From the NCBI GenBank assembly GCA_036794825.1, contig DAIRGA010000006.1:1-64000 (forward strand): a stretch of DNA of 64,000 nt, given 5' to 3'. Numbering within the stretch: position 1 is the stretch's first letter; the number at the start of each line of letters is the position of its first letter. This DNA is from RZYY01 sp036794825. GTDB taxonomy: Bacteria; Bacteroidota; Bacteroidia; Bacteroidales; 4484-276. Both the position numbers and the translations under genes were made by a program. Below are positions 18,171-25,556 of the stretch, one piece after another. The notes under the pieces are model-generated. The model saw only the letters and a list, made by a program, of their open reading frames with translations, was not told the DNA's origin and did no database searches.

Positions 18171-18178
18171 TATTTTTG
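18171..18178 (+). promoter_or_regulatory. -7 element (TATTTTTG) for the AAA/DUF4143 gene
   Basis: TAnnTTTG match 29 nt upstream of the ATG at 18208. The promoter appears intact although the gene is frameshifted. Confidence 0.45.
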
Positions 18179-18207
18179 GTATCTGAATTTATATAAACTA
18201 CGACACC

Positions 18208-19352
18208 ATGGTATCACGAATTATTGAGAATACATTAATCAAACAAATACAGCAGGGCAAGGTGATTGGCTTGTTTGGCGCCCGAAGAACCGGCAAGACT
18301 GTATTAATGCAAACGATTAAAGAAAAGATGAAAGTTCAGAATATTCTGATGGTTCATGGGAGAATCTTGATGTAGCTGAAATCTTGTCCAGCAACAGGAC
18401 CTCGGTACTCAAAAAGTTTCTGGCCGGGTACGATCTTCTTTTTGTTGACGAAGCCCAGAAAATACCAAATATTGGCGACAACCTGAAGCTGATCGTTGAC
18501 ACCATTCCTGAGGTGGGTATTTTTGTGACAGGTTCATCTGCATTTGACCTGAACCGGAAAATCGGTGAGCCACTGACTGGAAGAGGCAGGAATTATTTGC
18601 TTTTTCCTTTTGCACAGGCAGAATTGGACGAAGATTTTCTGAAGCAAAAAGAGAATCTTGAAACCCGACTGGTTTATGGTTATTATCCCCAGGTGGTTAT
18701 AAGTGGAGCTATTGAAGACAAAATTGCTGCTTTGGAGTCAATAAAAAATGGCTACCTGCTGCGGGACATACGTGAACTGGACAATCTGAAAGACTCCCTT
18801 TTTATATTAAACCTTTTGCGGTTGCTGGCTTTTCAGGTGGGAAATGATGTCTCCGTTGCTGAACTTGCCAATAGTCTTCAGGTGAGTCGAAAAACTGTCG
18901 TCCGGTATTTAGAGTTGCTTGAAAAATGCTTTATCATCTTTTCGCATCAAGGTTTTAGCAGAAACCTCCGCAAGGAGTTTTCCAAATCGCCGCGCTATTA
19001 CTTTTGGGACAACGGCATTCGCAATGTAGTCATTAATAATTTCAACAGGCTTGATTTACGCGATGATGTTGGCCGGCTTTGGGAGAATTATTGTATCGCT
19101 GAACGAAGAAAAATGAATCATTACAACAGCCGCTATGTCAATTATTATTTTTGGAGAACCTATGATCAGAAGGAGATTGATCTCATTGAAGAATGGAATG
19201 GAAAGCTTCTCGGAACTGAGTTTAAATGGAAAGCAGGCAAAGCCAGAAATCAGGCAGAATTTCTGGGCGCCTATAAGGACTCAACTTTTGAAGTCATAAC
19301 CCGTGAAAATTATTTTGATTTTATCACTGGAGAAATTTTTCCTGCAGGTTGA
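18208..19352 (+). pseudogene. AAA ATPase with DUF4143 domain, broken by a one-base frameshift
   Basis: Reading from ATG 18208 gives MVSRIIENTLIKQIQQGKVIG, then Walker A GARRTGKT (residues 24-31), and hits a stop at codon 55. The expected continuation GENLDVAEILSS is found in another frame from about 18360, and the open frame then runs to 19352 with a Walker-B-like LLFVDEAQKI, a sensor VTGSSAFDL, a winged-helix-like middle (VAELANSLQVSRKTVVRYLELL) and a C-terminal DUF4143 nuclease-like part (NYYFWRTYDQKEIDLIEE). Adding one G at the GGG run near 18358-18360 would restore 381 residues, the usual size of this family. The family is common, poorly understood and often mobile. A sequencing error, a real null mutation or slippage at the G run cannot be separated from the sequence alone. 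Confidence 0.8.
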
Positions 19353-19561
19353 AATCATTTTGAACCAGGGACTGAATTGAGATGTCTTCCTGAAGAGAAG
19401 CTTTCAAGGTCAGAGTGGCCGGATAAGGGACTCCGGCATGTTGCGTCTGAGATTTTGCAGCAACTGGATGAATACAATCAGACAATACTCTTTGCTGATG
19501 GCCTGACTGCTTATCCCATTACCGTCAGCTCAACTCAATTGAGTTTTCCCTGCAGCACTTT

Positions 19562-19820
19562 CATCCCGCCATTTTAGAAGCTATTGCCGGTCTGAACGAC
19601 CATTACGCCGCCACCAAAGTTGAAAACGCTCATCTGCTGGTTAATGAGATTGGACTCCCAAAAGGCCAGATCGTGATGATCGGCGACACAATCCACGATT
19701 TTGAAGTGGCTGAAGAGGCCGGCATCGGCTGCATCCTGGTGGCCGGCGGGCATCAGTCGAAGGAGAGATTGGAGAGCACCGGGACTCAGGTGATTGGCAA
19801 TCTGACAGAGTTGATCAGGT
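19562..19820 (+). pseudogene. Truncated second copy of the HAD hydrolase (C-terminal part)
   Basis: In one frame this reads HPAILEAIAGLNDHYAATK, then motif IV GDTIHDFEVAEEAG and GGHQSKERLESTG, matching about 80 C-terminal residues of the HAD protein at 17361-18008. The central block (about 19600-19750) differs from 17793-17943 at only a handful of bases, whereas both ends diverge much more. The N-terminal half with the nucleophile motif is absent and stops occur upstream in this frame, so it cannot encode an active phosphatase. It converges on the FISUMP gene. The region between the ATPase stop (19352) and here holds only short frames without recognisable similarity. Confidence 0.85.
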
Positions 19821-19842
19821 TTCGATGGGTTGAACGCATGGC

Positions 19843-20868
19843 TCAATCTCTGATGCATCGCACCGAAGCTGCCAGGTTTTTATTTGTAAACCGGCGACCT
19901 GTTTGTGGGCTATTGGCTGAAAAAATACGAAACCAGGCCTGAGTGTCTGATTTTCCGGTGGATGACCAGTAGTAGGTGGAGGTCCCTGACGAATAGAATT
20001 GTTCACAGGCATCATAATGCCCGGCGGGCAATGCCGTAAAACCGGATTCATTGGCGCCGTTTCCTCCAAAGTACCATCCTTGTGCAGATTTCAGTGCTAT
20101 TGCGGCATCAAATCCACGAAAGTTGGTTTGATTCCAGACAGGGTCGGCAGGGTTGTAATAAGAATCAGTTTCACCTTCGAGCGTGATCCAATCCTGATCG
20201 CTTGGAATTCGCCATCCCGGCGGGCAGATGCCCTGCGCGCCATTGGTTCCATACTGCATTGCTTCATGCCAGGTGTAAAGCCCGCCATAGGCATCGCAAT
20301 AAGCATTATTATTGTCATAGCAGTACTTCTCGATAATTCCATTATCTGACTGAAACATAAAACCGGTAATGGCAAACGATCCCACATTCATATTCTCCTT
20401 CAACCAGCACTGATTACCAATTGGCGCCGGATTGTAAGTCTGTCCCTGGTATAGTACCTGGTTAAAACCCTCGCAGGGATTGGCTGTTTGCAAAAATACG
20501 GGCAAGGAAAAACTTTGATAAGTCCAATTATCAAATATCTCAATATCGCCAAAGAAATATCCATTTTGAGGCAGCGGCAGAGAGTTGATAGTTACAGTGC
20601 AAAGCACCATGCCAAATTCTTCGATGTATCCGGACGATGGTTCCACCGAAAGCCAATTTTCTTCTGTTTCGATAAAGAAGTTGAAGCTAAGGTAAGTATC
20701 ATTGTAAAGGTAAAATTGTTGCGTGGTAATTTGGGGCGCAACCGGATGATACTCGTCCAGGAAACTGGGATCACAAAATAGAAAAGGCCATGGAATTGGG
20801 TTTCCATTTAATTGAATTGTGAAAAATGATACAAGGCAAATCGCAAAGAGGTTTTTCATTTTTTTCAT
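19843..20868 (-). CDS. Exported protein with C-terminal FISUMP (Fib_succ_major) domain
   Basis: A 341-residue secreted protein. Signal peptide about 1-22. Residues about 35-125 form a beta-sandwich-like region with WLSVEPSSG and GDIEIFDNW, resembling the immunoglobulin-like BACON/abnormal-spindle type repeats, though I cannot fix the family. From about 135 the FISUMP signature is plain: QTYNPAPIGNQCWLKENMNVG, then GGLYTWHEAMQ, ICPPGWRIPSDQDWITLE, FTALPAGHYD, YYWSST and a final SVRCIRD. In other Bacteroidota and Fibrobacter this domain occurs in surface or exported proteins of unknown function. There is no T9SS tail. It is the last gene of the minus-strand secreted-protein island and is preceded by its own promoter element. 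Confidence 0.88.
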   Translation of the reverse strand: MKKMKNLFAICLVSFFTIQLNGNPIPWPFLFCDPSFLDEYHPVAPQITTQQFYLYNDTYLSFNFFIETEENWLSVEPSSGYIEEFGMVLCTVTINSLPLPQNGYFFGDIEIFDNWTYQSFSLPVFLQTANPCEGFNQVLYQGQTYNPAPIGNQCWLKENMNVGSFAITGFMFQSDNGIIEKYCYDNNNAYCDAYGGLYTWHEAMQYGTNGAQGICPPGWRIPSDQDWITLEGETDSYYNPADPVWNQTNFRGFDAAIALKSAQGWYFGGNGANESGFTALPAGHYDACEQFYSSGTSTYYWSSTGKSDTQAWFRIFSANSPQTGRRFTNKNLAASVRCIRD

Positions 20869-20896
20869 GGCTGAAGGTTTTAATTAAAAGATTTTC

Positions 20897-20904
20897 CAAA
20901 ATTA
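20897..20904 (-). promoter_or_regulatory. -7 element (TAATTTTG) for the FISUMP gene
   Basis: Minus-strand TAnnTTTG match 28 nt before the ATG at 20868. Confidence 0.45.
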
Positions 20905-21019
20905 AATCAGTTTTTTTAAACCATCAAGCCAACTAATGATTTTTTTTCGGGTGGGGGTTGTTTTAAAAAACTAAGCATAAAAAACCGGACTGCCTGCAAC
21001 CCGGTTTCTTCATCATGCT

Positions 21020-21430
21020 TTACTCCCTGATGTTGGCTTCCAGGGCTTCGAGGATCAGGTCAAAATGCTTCACTTCGGTATGTTCCACTTCTTCGATGGC
21101 CCTGGCCAGGTCGAGGGTGCTGAAAGGCTTAACGAGGTAGGCGAGACTGCTGAGTTTGAAGGCCTGTATAGACCTGCGGTCGAATGCCGAAATGAAAATG
21201 ACCCTGAAATTTACCGGGTGGATCAGGTGCAGGAGATCGTAACCGGTGCCGTCTTTCAGGTTGATATCAAGAATGACCAGGTCGGGGTGCAGGGCAAGTA
21301 TTTTCTTCAAACCATCCGCTACTCCGGCGGCCTCACCGATTACCACAACGTGCGGACAACAAATCTTCAGCAGCTTCCGGAGCGTGTCCCTGATGTGGGC
21401 TTCATCGTCAATGATGATTGTTTTTAACAT
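21020..21430 (-). CDS. Receiver-only response regulator of the LytTR lineage
   Basis: A 136-residue CheY-like protein. The acidic pocket is IIIDDE (5-10), the phosphoacceptor is Asp55 in LVILDINLKDGTGYDLL, the switch Ser/Thr is in VIFISAFD (about 78-85), and Lys106-Pro follow in YLVKPF. It closely resembles residues 1-125 of the LytTR regulator at 42311-43063 (same D-G-T-G-x-D-L-L and A-F-K-x-S-x-x-x-Y-L-x-K-P pattern), but it stops where that protein continues into its DNA-binding domain. Either the LytTR part was lost or the protein works through partner binding. No kinase is adjacent. It stands between the FISUMP gene and a T9SS gene. Confidence 0.88.
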   Translation of the reverse strand: MLKTIIIDDEAHIRDTLRKLLKICCPHVVVIGEAAGVADGLKKILALHPDLVILDINLKDGTGYDLLHLIHPVNFRVIFISAFDRRSIQAFKLSSLAYLVKPFSTLDLARAIEEVEHTEVKHFDLILEALEANIRE

Positions 21431-21467
21431 AACCTGCGGATTTTTGGTAGTTCTGACTGCTTTTTGA

Positions 21468-21558
21468 TAGAACGCAAATGACGCTGATCAAACGGATTTG
21501 CACTGATAAAATCCGCGATCATCCGTAAAATCCGTGTCATCTGTGTTCTGTTTTTCAT
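21468..21558. repeat. Dispersed ATCCGTGTCATCTGTGTTC-type element, copy 1
   Basis: Contains GATAAAATCCGCGATCATCC, TAAAATCCGTGTCATCTGTG and TTCTGTTTTTCAT, a sequence type I recognise as widely scattered in intergenic DNA of environmental bacteria. A related copy is at 24308-24407. It fills the gap between two minus-strand genes and encodes nothing. Confidence 0.55.
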
Positions 21559-21599
21559 GGGAGATGAAATTTTTAATGTTTCAATGAAGAATGATAGCT

Positions 21600-22610
21600 C
21601 TATTCTTTGATGATTTTCGCCACCTCCACCATTTTTTCACTCTGCACCCTCACAAAATAAACTCCTGGGGGCAGGGCGCTGATGTTGATTTGGGTTTCGG
21701 TTTCTGTCAGTGGTTTTTCCAGTACCTTTTCCCCATTGACATTAAAAAGCGAAAGGATGGTAATGCCGGTTAATAACTGTGACGAAATGGTGATCTTGTC
21801 GGTTGAAGGATTGGGAAAAACAGCACAACCGGACACCTCTCTGTTCTCAGGGATGTATGTCAGTATATTGCAGTTTACTGGTACGGGCAGTTCATAACAG
21901 TAAGAGCCCTCATTTCCAAGGAAATCAATAGAGCAATCGTTGTTAACACTGAAATTCCAGCGATAAAGTTCGGCCAGACCAACACCTTTCTGAAAAGTAT
22001 AGTATTTGATGCCGGCCGTATCACTGAAATAAATATGATCATACCAGGCAGCACTGCCGCCCCATGAATCAGGATCTGCATCTGCAATTCCGTTAAAAGA
22101 TTCAAGACTGTCGCATAAAGCATATAAATTTATCAATTCAGGGGTAAAAAGTGATCCCCAGTGATCATCAGGAGAGAAGTAAATTACAGAAAACTGATAG
22201 TGTGATAAAAGAGAATCAAGCGCTGCTACTCCCGTGTTAATCCGGAGGTTGATCCAGTTATTTATCCATGGGGTGGATGGATATAGCTGAACATAAATTG
22301 TTCTGATGTCGAAGAATCCATTCATCCGATGAATACAGTATTTGTTAAAGACCGAATCTACTTCAGGCAGGTCATAGCGGTTAATGATGGCTGCCAACCC
22401 GCTCCAGACGGTGTCCTGGCACCACTGCGGGATATCAATCAGCGCAGTATCAGGCGAATGGATGTCGAAGAGCCATTGTGCAGCGATGTCTTTTACATCA
22501 TCCTGATAATGAAACAGTAGTTCGTCAGGAACATCACAACTGGATGGCGTTTGTGCTATCGCGCCATTCATCGCAATTAGCGCAAACAATGAAATGATAA
22601 GTTTTTTCAT
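21600..22610 (-). CDS. Secreted protein of unknown function with T9SS tail
   Basis: A 336-residue exported protein. Signal peptide about 1-19 (KKLIISLFALIAMNGAIAQ). The first 250 mature residues match nothing I recognise; they are rich in W, Y and D, with four or more cysteines (CDVPDE, WCQDTVW, KYCIHRM, NDCSIDF), so disulphides are plausible. The last ~75 residues are a T9SS sorting domain beginning at CAVFPNPSTDKITI and ending KMVEVAKIIKE. That tail is almost the same as that of the LRR protein encoded 24 bp upstream on the same strand, and the signal peptides are also similar, so the pair probably shares domains by local duplication and may be cotranscribed. Confidence 0.87.
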   Translation of the reverse strand: MKKLIISLFALIAMNGAIAQTPSSCDVPDELLFHYQDDVKDIAAQWLFDIHSPDTALIDIPQWCQDTVWSGLAAIINRYDLPEVDSVFNKYCIHRMNGFFDIRTIYVQLYPSTPWINNWINLRINTGVAALDSLLSHYQFSVIYFSPDDHWGSLFTPELINLYALCDSLESFNGIADADPDSWGGSAAWYDHIYFSDTAGIKYYTFQKGVGLAELYRWNFSVNNDCSIDFLGNEGSYCYELPVPVNCNILTYIPENREVSGCAVFPNPSTDKITISSQLLTGITILSLFNVNGEKVLEKPLTETETQINISALPPGVYFVRVQSEKMVEVAKIIKE

Positions 22611-22634
22611 GTCGTTTCAATTTTGCATTTTGAG

Positions 22635-24272
22635 TTATTCCCTGATGATTTTTCCTACCTCCACCATCTTTTCATTCTGCAGCCTCACTACATAGACTCC
22701 CCGTGGCAGGGAGCTGATGTCGATTTGGGTTTCAGTACCGGTAATTTGTCTTTCAAATACTTTCCCTCCACCGGTGTTGAATAGGGTAAACCATGCTGTA
22801 CCGGCCAGTCCGGGATGGGAAATTGTAATGATACCGTTTACCGGATTTGGGATGATCGTGAAACCTTTATCCGGATTAACTTCCTCCATTCCTATTCCGA
22901 GGCAAGCCTCGCTCAGCTCCTGGATGCTGTTGCAGCCGGTAGCGTTGTTGCTGACGGTTATCATACTGTTGGGGAAACCAAGATAGATGCAGACACTCTC
23001 GACGTCGCACGACGAAAGCAAGGTATTGTCTGTGATAGTAATGTCATTAATGGAGTTCGGAGTGATATTGTCAAGGCCGGCAAGGCTGGTGAGGGCAAGG
23101 GTTTGCTTGATACTAAGTTCGCCGCCCAGCGTTGTCAGGTTTGCAAGCCCCGAAAGGCTTGCAAGCACCGTATTGCTATTAGGATACCAGTAACCGATCA
23201 GCAGGTTCTCTTCGATTGAGGTCAATCCCTCCAGTCCTGTTAAATCGGTGAGTGCAGTGTTACCTGAAATCTCAAGCTCACCGGTGATGGAGGATAAATT
23301 ATCCAGCCCGCTCAGGCTCGTCAGAAGAGGATTCCCGAGAATCCATAAATCACCGTCCACAGAAGTAATCTGGCTCAGACCATTCAGGTTGTTGATGTTG
23401 TCGCCGCTGATAACGGCGTATTCGTTCAGTACTGTGCAACCGGGGAAACCAAGATGGAAATTGTCGATATAGCTCTGTGAGTAAAAATGATAGAAGCCAT
23501 GAGGCAGGCAGTCGAAGGTGGTTCCACAACTAACAGCAATATCCGCCGGGTGCTCGCAACCTTGCGCGTTGTCGAAAATAAAAACCGTTCCAGTAGGGCT
23601 TGCCAGGTATTCACATATACTTTGCACTTCGCATGAGGATAGCAAGGGATTCCGGTTGATGAACAGATTGTCAATGGAACCGGGAATAATGTTTTCAAGT
23701 CCGGCCAGGGTTGTCAGCGAAGCATTGTCCTCAACTCTCAGGCTTCCACCTACAGTATTCAGGTTGCTGAGGGCAGTTAAATCGGTGAGTGCCTCGTTCA
23801 CCTGGATTAAAAGGAATCCACCCGTTCCGAGGGAGGTAAGATTTTCGAGGCCATCAAAGCTGGTCAGCACAGGATTGAAACGGATGGTTAATCCATGTCC
23901 GGTGGAGGTTAAATTTTCAAGACCGTTCAGGCTTGTAAGGAGAGGGTTGCCTTCATCCCCCACATCACCGATCTCGAGGTAGCCGCCTATATAAGTCAGT
24001 GCATCCAGTCCCGACAGGTTGGTGAGGAGGTCGTTTTTGATGATGATCAGGTTTCCGCCGATGCTGGTGATCATGTTCAACCCGTTGAGGTTGGTGATGC
24101 CCGGGCCGTTGATGGTCACCTCGCCCTCTATCTCCGTGCACCCCGGGTAATTGGTTTGGAAATTATCAATCTGTTCCTGGGTGGTAAAGGTGATGCCTTC
24201 GGGCAGGCAACATTGCGCATTTGCACTGTTAATCGCAATGAGCGCAAACAATAAAATGATAAGGTTTTTCAT
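22635..24272 (-). CDS. Secreted leucine-rich-repeat protein with T9SS tail
   Basis: A 545-residue exported LRR protein, presumably a surface adhesin or binding protein. Signal peptide about 1-19. Two LRR blocks (about 40-215 and 270-440) contain repeats of the form L-T-S-L-x-G-L-x-N/D-L-T-S-I-G-G-x-L-x-I, about 22-24 residues each, similar to receptor-L-domain and BspA-like repeats. Each block starts with an F-Y/T-S/T-Q-x-x-I-D-N-F-x-x-x-F/Y-P-G-C-T cap and ends with a cysteine cap (SSCEVQSICEYL, SSCDVESVCIYL), so the protein is an internal tandem duplication of a capped solenoid. A T9SS tail starts at FTIIPNPVNGIITI. It precedes the T9SS protein at 21600 by 24 bp. Confidence 0.9.
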   Translation of the reverse strand: MKNLIILLFALIAINSANAQCCLPEGITFTTQEQIDNFQTNYPGCTEIEGEVTINGPGITNLNGLNMITSIGGNLIIIKNDLLTNLSGLDALTYIGGYLEIGDVGDEGNPLLTSLNGLENLTSTGHGLTIRFNPVLTSFDGLENLTSLGTGGFLLIQVNEALTDLTALSNLNTVGGSLRVEDNASLTTLAGLENIIPGSIDNLFINRNPLLSSCEVQSICEYLASPTGTVFIFDNAQGCEHPADIAVSCGTTFDCLPHGFYHFYSQSYIDNFHLGFPGCTVLNEYAVISGDNINNLNGLSQITSVDGDLWILGNPLLTSLSGLDNLSSITGELEISGNTALTDLTGLEGLTSIEENLLIGYWYPNSNTVLASLSGLANLTTLGGELSIKQTLALTSLAGLDNITPNSINDITITDNTLLSSCDVESVCIYLGFPNSMITVSNNATGCNSIQELSEACLGIGMEEVNPDKGFTIIPNPVNGIITISHPGLAGTAWFTLFNTGGGKVFERQITGTETQIDISSLPRGVYVVRLQNEKMVEVGKIIRE

Positions 24273-24307
24273 GATCGTGAATTTTTTGAATTTCGATTAA
24301 ATATATT

Positions 24308-24407
24308 GAACACGGGGACACGGATCGGACGGATTTAACCTGATCATAATCCGTCCTTTACGTAGGGGGATCCGTAAAATCTGTGTTCTCCGTGTTCTGT
24401 TTTTCAT
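24308..24407. repeat. Dispersed ATCCGTGTCATCTGTGTTC-type element, copy 2
   Basis: Contains GGATCCGTAAAATCTGTG, TTCTCCGTGTTCTG and TTTTTCAT, related to 21468-21558. It lies upstream of the LRR gene. The remainder of 24273-24561 shows no gene. Confidence 0.5.
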
Positions 24408-24561
24408 TGTTTGATGATTTTTTGAAATCAACTGTTATTGGGCTTCTGGCTGAAAAAACAAGTACTGATAGCATGTAAGCAGTATTCCAGAATTTTGGTG
24501 GCTGCCTGGATTAAGAATGGCTTGTTGGTATTTCAATCATTTGCTGTCTGAATGGGCTGTT

Positions 24562-25467
24562 TCAATGATTATAAAACATCAAATCCTTTGTGTCAGGATT
24601 GGTAGCAAACAGAAGCCCATCTCCGCCGGCAAAAATCTTGTCGGCCGCTCCACCAATTTCCTTCCATTTGTTTGGCTTACCTGTCCACTTATAAACAGCC
24701 TTTTTATCCGCAGAAAGTCCATAAATTTTCCCCAGTTGATCAGTTGCAAACATCTGACCCGGGCCCCCAATTTTCTCCCATTTACCTTTTAATTCGGCCA
24801 TCAGATCACCGGTGCCAGGATTTGTGGCAAACAATGTTGATCTACTGATATAAATATTTCCGGCAGGGCCACCACGCTTGTGCCACGAACCACTCCATTG
24901 ATAAACACCCCTTTCTGCAGGGTCTGAGTTCTCGGGAGAAAGCCCATAGACCAATGGAAATTCTTCGTCACTGTTTTTCCCAATGACAAATTCCTTACCC
25001 GGACCTCCAATCCTTGTCCATCCCTTGTGGGATTCCCACCGATACACGTCTTTTGACGCACTTTCTGCAACCGCAAGCAGCCCGTCGGGCCCTCCGAAAA
25101 TGTCAAACGCTTTACCATTTTCAGGAGCGCCTAATGATTCCCAATCTTTTGGGGTTCCCTTGAAGCGATAAACAATCCCCTTAAAATCAAGACAAAACAA
25201 AGCACTTTGTGGCGATCTTCCGGCTGTTACGTATTTCTTCCCTGGCATTCCTAATGGAGTCCATTTATCGGGCTCGCCATCCCAACGGAAAATATCTGCA
25301 ATTTCCGGATTCAGGGCCGTTGATTTAACGATGGGTTTTGCATAAACCAAACCCGTTTCGCCATCAACAATGACAAACTCTGTAGGTCCCCAGATTTTAG
25401 TCCAATCCTGGGCGCCTGCATTGCACACTGTGATAACTGCAATTAAAAAAACATAAATCCTTTTCAT
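24562..25467 (-). CDS. Secreted tectonin/tachylectin-like beta-propeller protein
   Basis: A 301-residue exported protein. Signal peptide about 1-19 (cleavage after NAGAQ region). The mature part consists of about six or seven repeats of 40-45 residues, each with W-x-x-(I/L)-G-x-P-G-x-x-(F/Y)-V/A, followed by G-x-x-x-x-x-Y-x-W (WTPLGMPGKKYV, WTRIGGPGKEFV, WEKIGGPGQMFA, WKEIGGAADKIF). This spacing is that of tectonin-type propellers, several of which bind sugars or lipopolysaccharide. There is no T9SS tail, so it may stay in the periplasm or leave by another route. It lies between the LRR and subtilisin genes in the same orientation. Lectin activity is inference. Confidence 0.82.
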   Translation of the reverse strand: MKRIYVFLIAVITVCNAGAQDWTKIWGPTEFVIVDGETGLVYAKPIVKSTALNPEIADIFRWDGEPDKWTPLGMPGKKYVTAGRSPQSALFCLDFKGIVYRFKGTPKDWESLGAPENGKAFDIFGGPDGLLAVAESASKDVYRWESHKGWTRIGGPGKEFVIGKNSDEEFPLVYGLSPENSDPAERGVYQWSGSWHKRGGPAGNIYISRSTLFATNPGTGDLMAELKGKWEKIGGPGQMFATDQLGKIYGLSADKKAVYKWTGKPNKWKEIGGAADKIFAGGDGLLFATNPDTKDLMFYNH

Positions 25468-25556
25468 AGCTATTTAATTTAATGTTTTGCCTACTCTATT
25501 TTCCAGTTTTCGGCTTGGCTGGTACTGCTCTCTCTTGTAAAAAAAGTAGTCAGTGA

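Noticed and set aside
18384..19352. The 322-codon frame as an independent gene starting with TTG
   Set aside because: Its start lies inside the conserved AAA domain; the Walker A part is in another frame just upstream, so it is the rest of one frameshifted gene.
19377..19577. 66-codon frame between the ATPase and the HAD relic
   Set aside because: No recognisable domain, no promoter box, and it runs into the relic in a different frame.
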